64,000 bases of DNA from Oegoconia quadripuncta (GCA_949316235.1 OX438743.1:24549771-24613770), one strand, 5' to 3'; counted from the first letter of the stretch, positions 52,922-62,254 are shown. Notes: generated by a model from the sequence alone, not told the origin. Made by a program: numbers and translations.

Positions 52922-53204
52922 AATGTTAAAATTCATGGTTTTCCTTTTATTTCTGACACTATGTTATTTAGCAAAAAATAATCCTTATGATGAAGCCTTT
53001 CGATCGGTATGATAAAGCTACATGGTAATTTTTTTTTATAAATAAAGGGTTCGATTCCCGGTTCAACCATGTACTTATTTAAAAATCTATGAATGCAGTT
53101 TAAATTGTTTTTTAAATTAAAATAATGTCTTCTTTCAGTAAAATGTTCCATCTACAAAATTCAAGGTACTTTCCCTCCATGTGGCATAGCCGTGGGACGC
53201 CCTG
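52922..53204 (-). repeat. Right TIR of the mariner-type element
   Basis: Inverted copy of 50789-51072, one base shorter. Perfect B-box GGTTCGATTCC at 53048-53058. Confidence 0.85.
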
Positions 53205-53279
53205 TATAGGCATCGTTAATTTTTAAAAGTAACCGCTTCATAAAAGTTTCAGCGAATCTAAGGAATGATTATGTTTTGT

Positions 53280-53427
53280 GATTTTTTTTTTTTTTATATG
53301 TGATCGCTTAATAGCGATAAGACCGCCTGGTTGTACAATTATTATTATTTTTTTTTGAAGCTTTATTTATGAAGTGCATTGTAGAATTTTTGTGCAATAC
53401 AGAGTACTTGGTTGATTGATTGATTGA
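53280..53427 (+). mobile_element. CR1-like LINE 3' tail in MITE M1
   Basis: 'GCTTAATAGCGATAAGACCG', 'CCTGGTTGTACAATTATTAT', ending (TTGA)n. Plus-strand version of the tails at 11766 and 24773. Confidence 0.65.
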
Positions 53428-53649
53428 TGGGAAGCACATGAAAAGATCTTTGTTAAAAAATTTTTATTATATGATTTAGCCCAGAAATTAGAAAATGTTG
53501 TATGTGAAACCTTGAAATAATATTCTATTTTCCAAATAAAAAACAAATTTGGATATAGCTTTGAAAATTGCTGGAATTGGTACATATTTTAATTATTTTA
53601 ATTATTAACGAAGAAAAAAACTCCAATTTCATAGGTAAAGACCCAATAT

Positions 53650-54295
53650 ATGTATTTCCGTCAATCAGCTCGACATTCCTCAAGGTAACGGACACTGCTT
53701 GCGCTCTAAATAGATATAAATACAGTACTTACTCATAGCTATAGAAATTCTCAAGTTAAGTACTGCCTCAGAGCCCCAGTTCGTTAATAGCCGAGTGGAC
53801 ACTTGGCCGGTCCCGAAGATCGAGATAGTAACGGGTCTTAGATTATAGTGTACTTACTATGAGCGATATCGCTTAGAAACTGTACTTTCATAAGTTCAAG
53901 GGAAATGAATCGGCAAATTGTAATGGAATCCGACGACTGCTTGAGCTATCGATGCAATAAACAAAATACTTATCTAATATTGCTGAAGCTTCAGCAAGAC
54001 TAACAATTTTCATATTCGAACTTTCAAAAGAACAGGTTGTGTAATAGTGAATGTGAAGTTTATGTGTTCAGATATTTGTCACTCATTTAAGCATGTTCCA
54101 TTACATATACTGTAAGTATAATGAAATAAAAATATTTTTATACTTGTATATTTTTCTTGTCGTTTCACTCAAAAAATAGCATCAAAGGTAAGTACCAATT
54201 ATGTGGACGTAAAAAAGGGATAGGAAAATACAAGTAACTATTATATATTTTTTGTAGCTAGTAATGATTAAGTATCTACAATCTTTGTTTGTATA
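53650..54295. other. No feature recognised
   Basis: Unique-looking sequence. No ORF of note. Confidence 0.4.
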
Positions 54296-54297
54296 TA

Positions 54298-54553
54298 TTG
54301 GGTCTTTACCTATGAAATTGGAGTTTTTTTTTCATCGTTAATCATATGTACCAATTCCTGCGATTTTCGAAGATATATGCAAATTTGCTTTTTATTTGGA
54401 AAATAGAATATTATTTCAAGGTTTCACATGAAATATTTTTTAATTTCTGAGCTAAATCACATAATAAAACAGAATTTAAACAGAGCTCTTTTCATGTGCT
54501 TCCCATGATCATTTCTTAGATTCCCTGAAACTTTTATAAAGCGGTTACTTTTA
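54298..54553 (-). mobile_element. MITE M1, copy e, truncated
   Basis: TTGGGTCTTTACCTATGAAA after TA, to 'AAAGCGGTTACTTTTAA'. Its other end is cut by MITE M3. Confidence 0.75.
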
Positions 54554-54554
54554 A

Positions 54555-54882
54555 TTGAAATTTAAAATTTCATTGCGTCAGGGAATATACCCAATTAGAA
54601 CTCCTGTGTCTGTTTTCAAAGAAATCGGATCAATAAATTCTTTATATTTATGAAAAATTTCACCAAAGGCAAATATCACAGTTCAATAAGGTAATTTTAG
54701 AAAATGGAATGGCTACCATTGATTAATTTTTTTAGGAAATTGCTTTAGGAGATCTTAGTATCTTCTACAACGCAATGAAGTTCAGAGTGGTAAATTTACT
54801 TTAATATTGTAGGTTTTATTTCTGAATACCTATACTATACCTAAAGCAAGCTACAGAATCGTTAGAAAACATTTTTATTTTT
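54555..54882. mobile_element. MITE M3, copy 2
   Basis: 'CAACGCAATGAAGTTCAGAG' to 'CTATACCTAAAGCAAGCTAC'. Matches 15970-16288. Directly abuts M1. Confidence 0.65.
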
Positions 54883-54942
54883 TAATAATGGGTACGAAAA
54901 ATTAGGAACTAACATTACAGGAACAAAAATGACGTATTTTTA

Positions 54943-54991
54943 CTTTTTTTTTTATCCAAAACGGGTTAGCACTTGACCTCAACCTGACCTC
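54943..54991 (-). mobile_element. F1 SINE tail fragment
   Basis: T-run, 'AAACGGGTTAGCACTTGACC' and 'TCAACCTGACC' only. Confidence 0.6.
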
Positions 54992-55236
54992 TTTACTGAA
55001 CTATATAGGTTTATGTGACCCCTGTAAATATCTTTGTATTAGATAATTAAATACAAATTTTCGATTAGCAAGCACAGTTGTATCATTGGTTTGTGTATTG
55101 CAAGTCAATCAATCGACATTTTAAACAATATCTAATCAATTTATCATTTAGAAATGGAGATAGCGTTCAAAAAGATTGTATATCTCGTATTTGTGTATAC
55201 CGTTGCGCGATAAAACATATGACATAAAACATATTA

Positions 55237-55368
55237 ACGACCTGTTTTGTGTAGTGGTTACCCTGACCAAAATGTCGCCGGTTCGAATCCCGCCAGGGAC
55301 ATATGTTACTATCGTGAATACGGACACGTGTACCCCGACTTCTGAATATTTTCATTTATAAATAAATA
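55237..55368 (+). mobile_element. F2 SINE, 5' half
   Basis: 'ACGACCTGTTTTGTGTAGTG', B-box 'GGTTCGAATCC' and 'TATTTTCATTTATAAATAAA'. It then joins a reversed F2 copy. Confidence 0.75.
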
Positions 55369-55634
55369 AATAAATATCCTTAGACATACACACAGCGCCA
55401 TCTAGTTCCACAGTAAGCAACTATAGGCTTGTGTTGTGGATACCAGATGGTTGATATACTACATAAATACATTTTTTTTGTTGTAAATAAATACTTATTA
55501 TAAATGAAGACATCCATAACTCGGGTACACATGTCCGTATTCATCACACAAACATATGCCCCTAACGGGATTCGAACCCGCAACCTTTTGGCATAGTGGT
55601 CAGAGTTGCTAACCACTACACCAAACAGGTCGTT
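55361..55634 (-). mobile_element. tRNA-derived SINE, family F2, full length
   Basis: 'AAATATCCTTAGACATACAC', 'ACCAGATGGTTGATATACTA', 'CGGGATTCGAACCCGCAACC', 'ACCAAACAGGTCGT'. Tail-to-tail with the previous fragment. Confidence 0.88.
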
Positions 55635-55639
55635 TATAA

Positions 55640-56220
55640 TCTTTAATAACAAATTTATAATCTTTAAAAGATCCGGATTTAGATGAAATTTGGTATATAG
55701 GTTTAACATAACCTGGATTAAAACATAATTATTTTTTTTCCCGAGAAAGGGAAAAAAATATTCCCTTTGCAAAACAAATTGAACATATCCGCGATATAGT
55801 TAATCCATGCGGGCGAAGCTGACTGACAGACAAACAACACAATATAATAGATATCGCGAACAAATCTCTTCCGCTTTTTTCTTAGTAGATGAAACAGCGC
55901 ATCTCTTAGAATTCTGGTAAACTAATACTGAGAATAAATATGGCCAAAACCAGCGCACTACCAATTTTGTGTCGACGTGTGTACAGGAGTATATAAATTG
56001 TACAAATGTTTGACGCTTCTCTGTGGTAAGTGATATTTTTTTACAATATAAATCAGCAATTTGATACGACAATTCGCGAACGAAGTCGGTGTGTGACTGA
56101 GTTCCTATTGGTTCCAAACTCCCTTTTTAACACCAATGAAGGAGTGCAATTTTCATTGTTTGAACGACCCCGGTCCATGCGCAGTTTTCATTTTCATATT
56201 CTATGAATAAATGTGATATC
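55640..56220. other. Dispersed repeat pieces, no gene
   Basis: 55670-55830 resembles the arthropod repeat end noted at 25130. 55860-55960 matches 13490-13620. Confidence 0.4.
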
Positions 56221-56223
56221 TTT

Positions 56224-56452
56224 TGACAACCGATTGGTGTAGTGGATAGTGACCGTATCAGCGAAACCAACAGTTGCGGGTTCGAATCCCGCGAGGGGTA
56301 AAAGTTTGTGTGATGAATACGAACATTTATTCCCGAGTCTTGGATGTTTATATAAATATTAATGTATGTTTATCCGTTATCTAGTATCCATAGCACAAGC
56401 TTCGCTTAGTTTGGGACTAGATGATTGGTGTGTCCGAAAAAATTATTTATTA
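56224..56452 (+). mobile_element. tRNA-derived SINE, family F3
   Basis: 'GACAACCGATTGGTGTAGTG', B-box 'GGTTCGAATCC', 'CTAGATGATTGGTGTGTCCG'. Confidence 0.88.
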
Positions 56453-56718
56453 ATCTACTTTAAATAAATAGACATGCTTCTTATGTAGCATTTGTGTTGT
56501 CTTAGTTGAATATCAATTTGAAGCCTTAAGCCACACCGTGGGTGTATACATGTTACTTCAAGCTCACCAGCTCACGCGGAGGGATGTCCAAGGCCTTCCA
56601 GGTGGTTAATGAGCGTGACGCCGGGCCAGGCATAACGACGTGAGTTCCTTGGCCTCGCTCACGCATGCGTGAGCGTCTGTCTTGTGACTGTCACTCGCCC
56701 ATTTGTTATGCTATTTAG
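56453..56718. other. No gene; 18-bp palindrome at 56657-56674
   Basis: GCTCACGCATGCGTGAGC is an exact palindrome in a GC-rich block (56560-56700) of unknown class. Confidence 0.5.
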
Positions 56719-56834
56719 TTAGACTTCTTTATTAGTCTAATCTCTCTATCTATCTATTGAGATAGATAGAGATTCCGCTACTTATACTATTTTTGCTATG
56801 GGTACCCTTAGCAAAAATAGTATAAGTAGCGGAA
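56719..56834. repeat. Three successive hairpins
   Basis: TTAGACT/AGTCTAA (56719-56740), CTCTATCTATCT/AGATAGATAGAG (56744-56771, 4-base loop), and 26-bp exact arms (56773-56798 and 56809-56834) around TGGGTACCCT. No coding role seen. Confidence 0.8.
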
Positions 56835-56839
56835 AATAA

Positions 56840-57145
56840 AATTGACAAGCCAAAATTTAAAAAAAATGGGTCCAATTGGGACATGGGAGTCCAGGAACGG
56901 GCTCCAAAGTAACAAAAAGAAATTTATTTAAAAATAAATATATATATTTTTTTTCTATTTTTTTAATCGAGGGTTTTATCATTATAATGATAATGTCACC
57001 CTCATTGGAGCTAAACCTATCAAAGCACATACAAAACAACAATACAAGACACAAAGCTTACCTACGCCTTAAAGCTAGTTTCACGATTTGATACAGCGAT
57101 TTGTCTTCCCGAGACAAAAATAAATAATGTTTTATTGTTTTAGAA
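56840..57145. other. No feature recognised
   Basis: AT-rich, short incidental ORFs on both strands. Confidence 0.4.
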
Positions 57146-57147
57146 AT

Positions 57148-57427
57148 AAATAATATAAATAAATATCTTTGCACATACACACAGCGCCATCTACTCCCAC
57201 ACTAAAGCTTGGGCTTGTATTATGAAAACCAGATGGTTGATACATTTACTACTACACAAATACATTTTTTTTTTGTAATATATACATATATGTATAAATG
57301 AAAAACATCCATAACTCGGGAACACAATGTCTATATTCATCATACATACATATGCCCCTAGCGGGATTCTAACCCGCGACCTTTTGGTATAGCAGTCAAA
57401 GTTTCAGTTTACACCAATCAGGTCGTC
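57148..57427 (-). mobile_element. tRNA-derived SINE, family F2
   Basis: 'AATAAATATCTTTGCACATA', 'CACAGCGCCATCTACTCCCA', 'CTAGCGGGATTCTAACCCGC', 'CAATCAGGTCGTC'. B-box mutated. Confidence 0.85.
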
Positions 57428-57589
57428 TTTTATGTTAAATATAAAATAGATTTTTTTATTATTTATTTATTTTATTTCACCGACAAAGTACACAGAAAAA
57501 TATTACAGTAATTACATTTTGTCTTATTCTTAAGCAGACTAGATGACAGGCGCGATAAACCTTTGTCGCGCGAGATCATATTTGTCCTG

Positions 57590-57670
57590 CTCATTCGTTT
57601 GGTCGAAATATACAACTATCCCGCTCTCACGTCGCGTCGCGCGCGTCTAACGATGTCATGGTATGGGGCT
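57590..57670. repeat. Segment shared with 14195-14290
   Basis: 'CTATCCCGCTCTCACGTCGC' and 'GTCGCGCGCGTCTAACGA'. Confidence 0.45.
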
Positions 57671-58160
57671 GCTCATTCGGTCACATAATTAAAATTCTAA
57701 AATTCCTAAAGTTAAACTGTTAAAACCTTTAAAAAGTGTTAAGAGGTGTTATTAGGTTATGACAAACATCTAGGGAATTATTTTTGTTCAAATCTACCAA
57801 ATTGACGCATTGCGTCACACAAAAGATCCTTTCTTTGTTTCTTTTATTACACACATAGGTATGTATATCTATTGTGTTTGCCCTCTATGGTATGTCCATT
57901 GCATATTTTATGGCCCTTCGAACAATACATTTTCCTTAACGGAAAATTATTCGATATTTATAAAAATACTTCAACGGTCGCTGCCACTGTCCAATCGCAT
58001 CTAAACAATGACCTAATCTCTGCATTCGAAACAACGCTTTTAAAACATACACATAAAGTTAGTATTACTTTTGGCAGTATTAGCTGAGTAATCCAAGGCC
58101 GTGCGGGGAATCATAGCTGACGTCATCGGGTGGATAGTGAAACATTTTTCATCGACTCGA
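57671..58160. other. No feature recognised
   Basis: Two overlapping ORFs (57810-58004, 57872-58087) have no known domain. Confidence 0.35.
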
Positions 58161-58166
58161 ATACAA

Positions 58167-58250
58167 GACTCGTTAGCTCAGTAGGTTAGAGCGCCGATAT
58201 AAACTTTGGCTTGATCATCGGAGGGCGGAGGTTCAAATCCTTCACGAGTC
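58167..58250 (+). tRNA. tRNA-like gene with enlarged anticodon loop, copy 1
   Basis: GACTCGT pairs exactly with the 3' ACGAGTC. D-arm GCTC-AGTAGGTTA-GAGC has A14, G18-G19 and A21. Anticodon stem CCGAT/ATCGG. Variable AGGGC. T-arm GGAGG-TTCAAAT-CCTTC. The anticodon loop is 18 bases instead of 7, so either an intron of about 11 bases is present or the gene is a pseudogene. The anticodon cannot be read safely: by normal intron placement it would be AAA. A T-run starts about 12 bases after the 3' end, suitable as a Pol III terminator. Compare 60046-60128. Confidence 0.6.
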
Positions 58251-58403
58251 AGATATTTCTTTTGTTTTTTTTATACAATTATTTTTTATCCGGCTGAAGA
58301 GAGGTTTGTTCTCATTTTCCTCGTATAGCACCCAAACGCCTGGATGGATTTTAACTAATGAGGTAACATTAGATTCGTTGTGACAGTCCAAGCGTCTTAC
58401 GTC

Positions 58404-58545
58404 ACAATGTCAAAAATGCTTTATTTTGTAGGTACACAGGGTATACTTAAAATAGTCAATTTTACATTTTTTAAGCTACTGACTTTTCAAAAGGCAATTT
58501 TCCCCTGAGAAGAACAAGCAAGAAACTAAAGAGGTTGGTTTTTAT
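58404..58545 (-). mobile_element. LINE 3' UTR
   Basis: 'GTCAAAAATGCTTTATTTTG' to 'CTGAGAAGAACAAGCAAGAA', matching 50590-50745 reversed. Confidence 0.6.
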
Positions 58546-58650
58546 TCTTTATTGGACCAAAATATTATAATAACAGAGTACAAACAATAGGTCACGTATG
58601 AGGGTGGACTTATCTATTTAAGAGATCTCTTCCAGTCAATTGAAACAAAA
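58546..58650 (-). mobile_element. CR1-like LINE 3' UTR piece
   Basis: 'TTATTCTTTATTGGACCAAA' and 'AAGAGATCTCTTCCAGTCAA' resemble 24795-24890. Confidence 0.5.
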
Positions 58651-58960
58651 ATATTGAAATCGGAAACTGAGTAAATTTGGGGTTTAGCAGGAAATTGTGT
58701 GCAAAAGAAAAAAAAAAACAAAAAGAAAAGAAAAGATAACCGAATAATAAACTTACACTAAATATATTACATATAGGTACCTACTGCGATTTTAAATTAC
58801 AAAAGATTTTTATATTTCATTATTATTTTGAAATAGCCTGGCATAAACGGGATGGTTAGGTCCAGGGTTTATTTATCATCTAAATAGTCTGATATTTTAT
58901 AATAGTTTCTGTTTTTTAGTAACTTTAAATCTATGGAAAGGAAGATTTTGGATGTGATGA
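58651..58960. other. No feature recognised
   Basis: AT-rich, with an A-rich run at 58705-58735. Confidence 0.4.
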
Positions 58961-58964
58961 AGCT

Positions 58965-59105
58965 TTTTTTTTATGATTGACTGGATTCGCGTTTGACCAC
59001 AATCTCACCTGATGGAAAGTGACGATGTGGTCGAAGATGAAGCAGGCGATCCCAGTAAATCCCTATTCACTCTGCTCTTGAAGATCCCAAGGTTTGTAGG
59101 ATTCA
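58965..59105 (-). mobile_element. SINE 3' part (GTTTGACCACAATCTC type)
   Basis: T-run, 'GATTCGCGTTTGACCACAAT', 'CTCACCTGATGGAAAGTGAC', 'CCTATTCACTCTGCTCTTGA'. It matches 5693-5755 but is longer. Confidence 0.55.
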
Positions 59106-59247
59106 GGAAAGACCGACGCCGGACTTATTGAAAAAGCGTACATAAAACGCATGAAAAAGTAAACCAGGCTGCTTTAAACTCTTTAAAGTTAATCGAAATG
59201 AAAAACAAGGTTCTAGAACTATAAAATGCGTATAATAAGAAAGAACG

Positions 59248-59473
59248 ATTACGATTCGAAAGTCGCGGATTCGATCCCCAGCGGGGTACGTGTTTAGTAC
59301 TCTGTTTGGTTGGTAGTAAAGCATTTTAACAGTCCGCCTGGCTGGCTACCACCATGTTCTAAATCTGCCGCCAAACAGCAACGTTTGGCATCCACGATAT
59401 AAGTATGCCTAGCCTAGTGTGGACGCTACAGCAAATGTATAATTATATATATGGTCCTTTTTGGTAAATAAAC

Positions 59474-59505
<32 letters not shown>

Positions 59506-59627
59506 AGCATTGTTGTGTTCCGGTTGTCAGAAATAAGATAGCCAGTCCCCAAATAGGATGGAGTTTCCGGGTCAGCACGCTTCCACCTTCGGCTTCATCA
59601 GGTGTGATTGACGTTGTGCATAAAAAA
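59248..59627 (+). mobile_element. F1 SINE with a LINE tail inserted
   Basis: F1 from 'ATTACGATTCGAAAGTCGCG' to 'TTGTGCATAAAAAA'. Positions 59389-59501 are foreign: 'GGCATCCACGATATAAGTAT' to (TTATC)n, after which F1 resumes AATAGCATTG. So a LINE 3' end landed in the SINE. Confidence 0.8.
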
Positions 59628-59631
59628 CATA

Positions 59632-59772
59632 CAAATATTTATATAAATATCCATGACACGGGAATAAATGTTCGTATTCATCATACAAATATATGCCCTT
59701 AGCGGGATTCAAACCCGCGACCTTTTAGTAAAGCAATCAGAGTTTCTAACCACTACACGAAACATGTCGTCA
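59632..59772 (-). mobile_element. F2/F3-type SINE 5' part
   Basis: 'ATCCATGACACGGGAATAAA', 'TTAGCGGGATTCAAACCCGC', 'ACGAAACATGTCGTC'. The first part is F3-like and the head F2-like. Confidence 0.75.
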
Positions 59773-60040
59773 AATGATGAAGTTGTTGTTCCGAATAAAT
59801 ACTGCAAATTTAGATTATGCTATCCCGAATATTAACACATTAATCCACACTGGGCCCGAAAAATACACAAAGATACCCTCCCTAAGTCAGAGGAGGCTGA
59901 GCTGTGTGCACAGGCTGTGTGCCCCTGGTCGATGGCATCACAGAGTACTACCGTCCATTTCATGACGTCATTCGACACCGACGCGATGCCTAAAAATAAC
60001 TAACTAACATTATTGTATACTAGGTTTTCGTCTACACGTA
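59773..60040. other. No feature recognised
   Basis: A short stretch (59850-59930, 'CACTGGGCCCG', 'AGTCAGAGGAGGCTGAGCTG') resembles a worn 5S-SINE tail. Confidence 0.35.
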
Positions 60041-60045
60041 AGCGT

Positions 60046-60128
60046 GACTCGTTAGCTCAGTGGGTCAGAGCGCCGATATAAAGCGAGCTTGTTCATCGGA
60101 GGGCGGAGGTTCAAATCCTTCACGAGTC
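60046..60128 (+). tRNA. tRNA-like gene with enlarged anticodon loop, copy 2
   Basis: Same cloverleaf as 58167-58250: acceptor, anticodon and T stems are identical. Only two differences fall outside the loop (both in the D-loop). The anticodon loop is 17 bases (ATAAAGCGAGCTTGTTC) and differs from copy 1 in its middle and right. T-runs follow (60137-60150). Confidence 0.6.
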
Positions 60129-60242
60129 AAAAAATTTTATTTTTTGTTTTTAATATGGAGATCATCTTTTGTTTTTAAGATATCTACATAATTTTCTACT
60201 ATTTTCTATCCAACGTTAAATAGACAAGGAAGGAAGGAAAAG

Positions 60243-60325
60243 AGGTGTGTCAGGATCGTAGCAAGTGGAATTCTGTGGTCTCTGCCTACCCCTACGGGAA
60301 ACAGGCGTGACATTATGTATGTATG
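60243..60325 (+). mobile_element. RTE-type LINE 3' end (ATGT tail)
   Basis: 'GTGTGTCAGGATCGTAGCAA' to (ATGT)n; second copy of 49899-49990. Confidence 0.7.
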
Positions 60326-60344
60326 TTGATGTATATATTACATT

Positions 60345-60369
60345 TAAATTATATATTATATATATATGT

Positions 60370-60400
<31 letters not shown>

Positions 60401-60407
60401 GGGGGGG
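60345..60407. repeat. (AT)n-(GT)n microsatellite with a 24-base G run
   Basis: TA repeats, then TG repeats, then 24 consecutive G at 60384-60407. The G run can form quadruplex DNA, or may be a sequencing or assembly artefact. Confidence 0.85.
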
Positions 60408-60711
60408 TATATGATTTTCAAGTATACAGCTTGACTATTGACAGACACAAACAAGTATTAGAAAAAAACTAAACTATTTATGGCCAGTGTCTGTCGCCAT
60501 CAGTTCGTATGTGAATAAGTTGCCCGTTTTAAAATTGGCAAACCATTTTTCAACCACTTGCCGGTATCCGATTGTGCTGATCTGATGATGCCGGGATGTA
60601 GGAACTGGAACTCCCTGATTCCCTGATTCACTTGCCGGCATTATAGTCGAATTTGGGCTAGTTTGTTTTGTTGGTACGGGTGAAGCTGAAGTTGGAAGAT
60701 TGCCACTCATC

Positions 60712-60780
60712 ATCTCAGTCCGTAAACATCCCACTGCAGGCATATATAGGCCTTGCCTCTTATAATGAGGGACTTCATAA
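60712..60780 (-). mobile_element. F4 SINE 3' end
   Basis: 'CATCATCTCAGTCCGTAAAC', 'ATCCCACTGCAGGCATATAT'. The 89-residue minus ORF starts within it and has no known domain. Confidence 0.6.
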
Positions 60781-60943
60781 CATATAATAACAACTATTGC
60801 GTGATAATCATGAAGTTCCCAGTGTCATCCGGTATTCAATTGAGCTGAAGTTTTACATACGCATGTAAGTCAGATGACAATGCAATATTATGGTGTCTTG
60901 TCTGATGATGAGACCGGAAGGTGGCAATAGGAATTTTATTAAA

Positions 60944-61017
60944 TAAATATTTCGGACACTTACACCAATCAACTAGCCCCAAACTAAGCAAAGCTTGTAC
61001 TATGGATACTAGATAAA
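60944..61017 (-). mobile_element. F3 SINE 3' fragment
   Basis: 'AAATAAATATTTCGGACACT', 'CAAAGCTTGTACTATGGATA'. The copy stops at ACTAGATA. Confidence 0.65.
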
Positions 61018-61470
61018 AACTAACATTAAAAAAAAATGTTTATTTTCTCACCACAAATGACGCTTTGCAAAGTGGCTTTAGGACTGAACACATTTGTGGG
61101 AAGACTGGTGCCTGAAAAGAAGAACCAGAATTACAGATCACCAGGCCTCCCAGATATAGACGTAGTGTATTAGAGCAGAGATTAAATATGGTGATTGAGA
61201 AAGAAACACTTAAGGAAAGAAACAAACGAGAAGGAAATTACGAAACATAAGACCTGGTTTTTGGAGTGGAGTTGTAGTGTTGTGCACTGTTTTTAACCCC
61301 CTACGAAAAACGACGGGTGTTATGTGTTTGTTGGCGTTATGTCTTTATGTATGTCCAGTCTCTGTCCGCAAGCAATAAGCGGTCCAGTTGGAGTGCTGTT
61401 TCCAAAGTTTTAATTTATAGTTGTTATTTAATAAATAAATTACCCTAGTACTGGCAATATTTCTTCGGTT
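61018..61470. other. No feature recognised
   Basis: Unique-looking sequence, short minus ORF without a domain. Confidence 0.35.
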
Positions 61471-61475
61471 TCATC

Positions 61476-61530
61476 GATAACGGATAAACATACATAAATG
61501 GTTATATAAACATCCATGCCTCGGGAATAT
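61476..61530 (-). mobile_element. F3 SINE middle fragment
   Basis: 'GATAACGGATAAACATACAT' and 'AACATCCATGCCTCGGGAAT'. Confidence 0.6.
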
Positions 61531-61739
61531 TGAATCTTGTACTTCTCAAATGGAAGACAAACTACCATCCAATCGTGAACAAAGACTCCATATAAATTCA
61601 AAGTGCGACCTCGCTGTAGTTAACGCATTATACGTAGAAACAACGGTGATCCACAGTACTCAACGCGTACGGTCTGATTAGGACGAATACTAAATTTTAA
61701 GAAAGGAAATAATTTAACAAAACAGTTGGTTTATAATAT

Positions 61740-61910
61740 AGCATTGTGGCGCCCTCATTTGATAAATTAATTATAAGTTGGTAATAGCTATACTGTAGCT
61801 GTGAACAAATAATAAATTGAAAATTAATTAGGTCAAACTGTGACGAGAAGGTAGGGATTCAGCAGATTTGCTGATTTTCAGTCGCCAAGCCACCAAGGAA
61901 TTAAAGGTTA
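61740..61910 (-). mobile_element. Dispersed repeat, probable LINE 3' end
   Basis: Reversed match to 42000-42180: 'CAGCAGATTTGCTGATTTTC' and 'CAAGCCACCAAGGAATT'. Confidence 0.5.
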
Positions 61911-62254
61911 TTTTCCAAAATTCACGATTATAAAAAGGTGGCCTTTTTCATCAATAATTTGAAATTCTCGAATTTAACCGTAATTATGACTATTTATGTA
62001 TTATATTTTATAATTAGCTTTTTGGCTTTTTAAGTGCAAGTCAGAGGGATATTTTTCATTTATGCTGTATTAAAAAAAATCTTAATTGACCCAATGAGGG
62101 CGCCACTGGTTGGAATAAACCCTCTTAAATGACACCTGCAAATAAATTATATCGTATATAAAATACACTAAAAACATGAATCTGGACCGCCGCCGTCGCC
62201 GTTTTCCATACAATAATTAATCAATTGAATTGTAACATCAATATTATTATAGAG

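Larger units (their letters stand above)
50789..53204 (+). mobile_element. Tc1/mariner-superfamily element with 284-bp TIRs
   Basis: CAGGGCGTCCCACGGCTATG at the left is inverted at the right end, with TA on each side (50787-50788, 53205-53206). The terminal repeats extend to 51072 and from 52922, about 284 bp, and are nearly identical by eye. About 1.85 kb lies between, with a decayed transposase at 51844-52905. The long near-identical TIRs contrast with the decayed ORF. It is inserted in MITE M1. Confidence 0.9.
50765..53646 (+). mobile_element. MITE M1, copy d, split by a mariner and a LINE tail
   Basis: M1 sequence 'AAACTTTGTGTGTATTA' stops at 50788 and resumes at 53205 as 'GGCATCGTTAATTTTTAAAA', and the copy ends GTAAAGACCCAA at 53646 before TA. 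Between them lies the mariner-type element. A LINE tail (53280-53427) is a second insertion. The left 40% of M1 is absent. Confidence 0.8.

Noticed and set aside
52933..53151. 72-residue minus ORF
   Set aside because: Lies within the right TIR of the mariner-type element, with a mirror in the left TIR.
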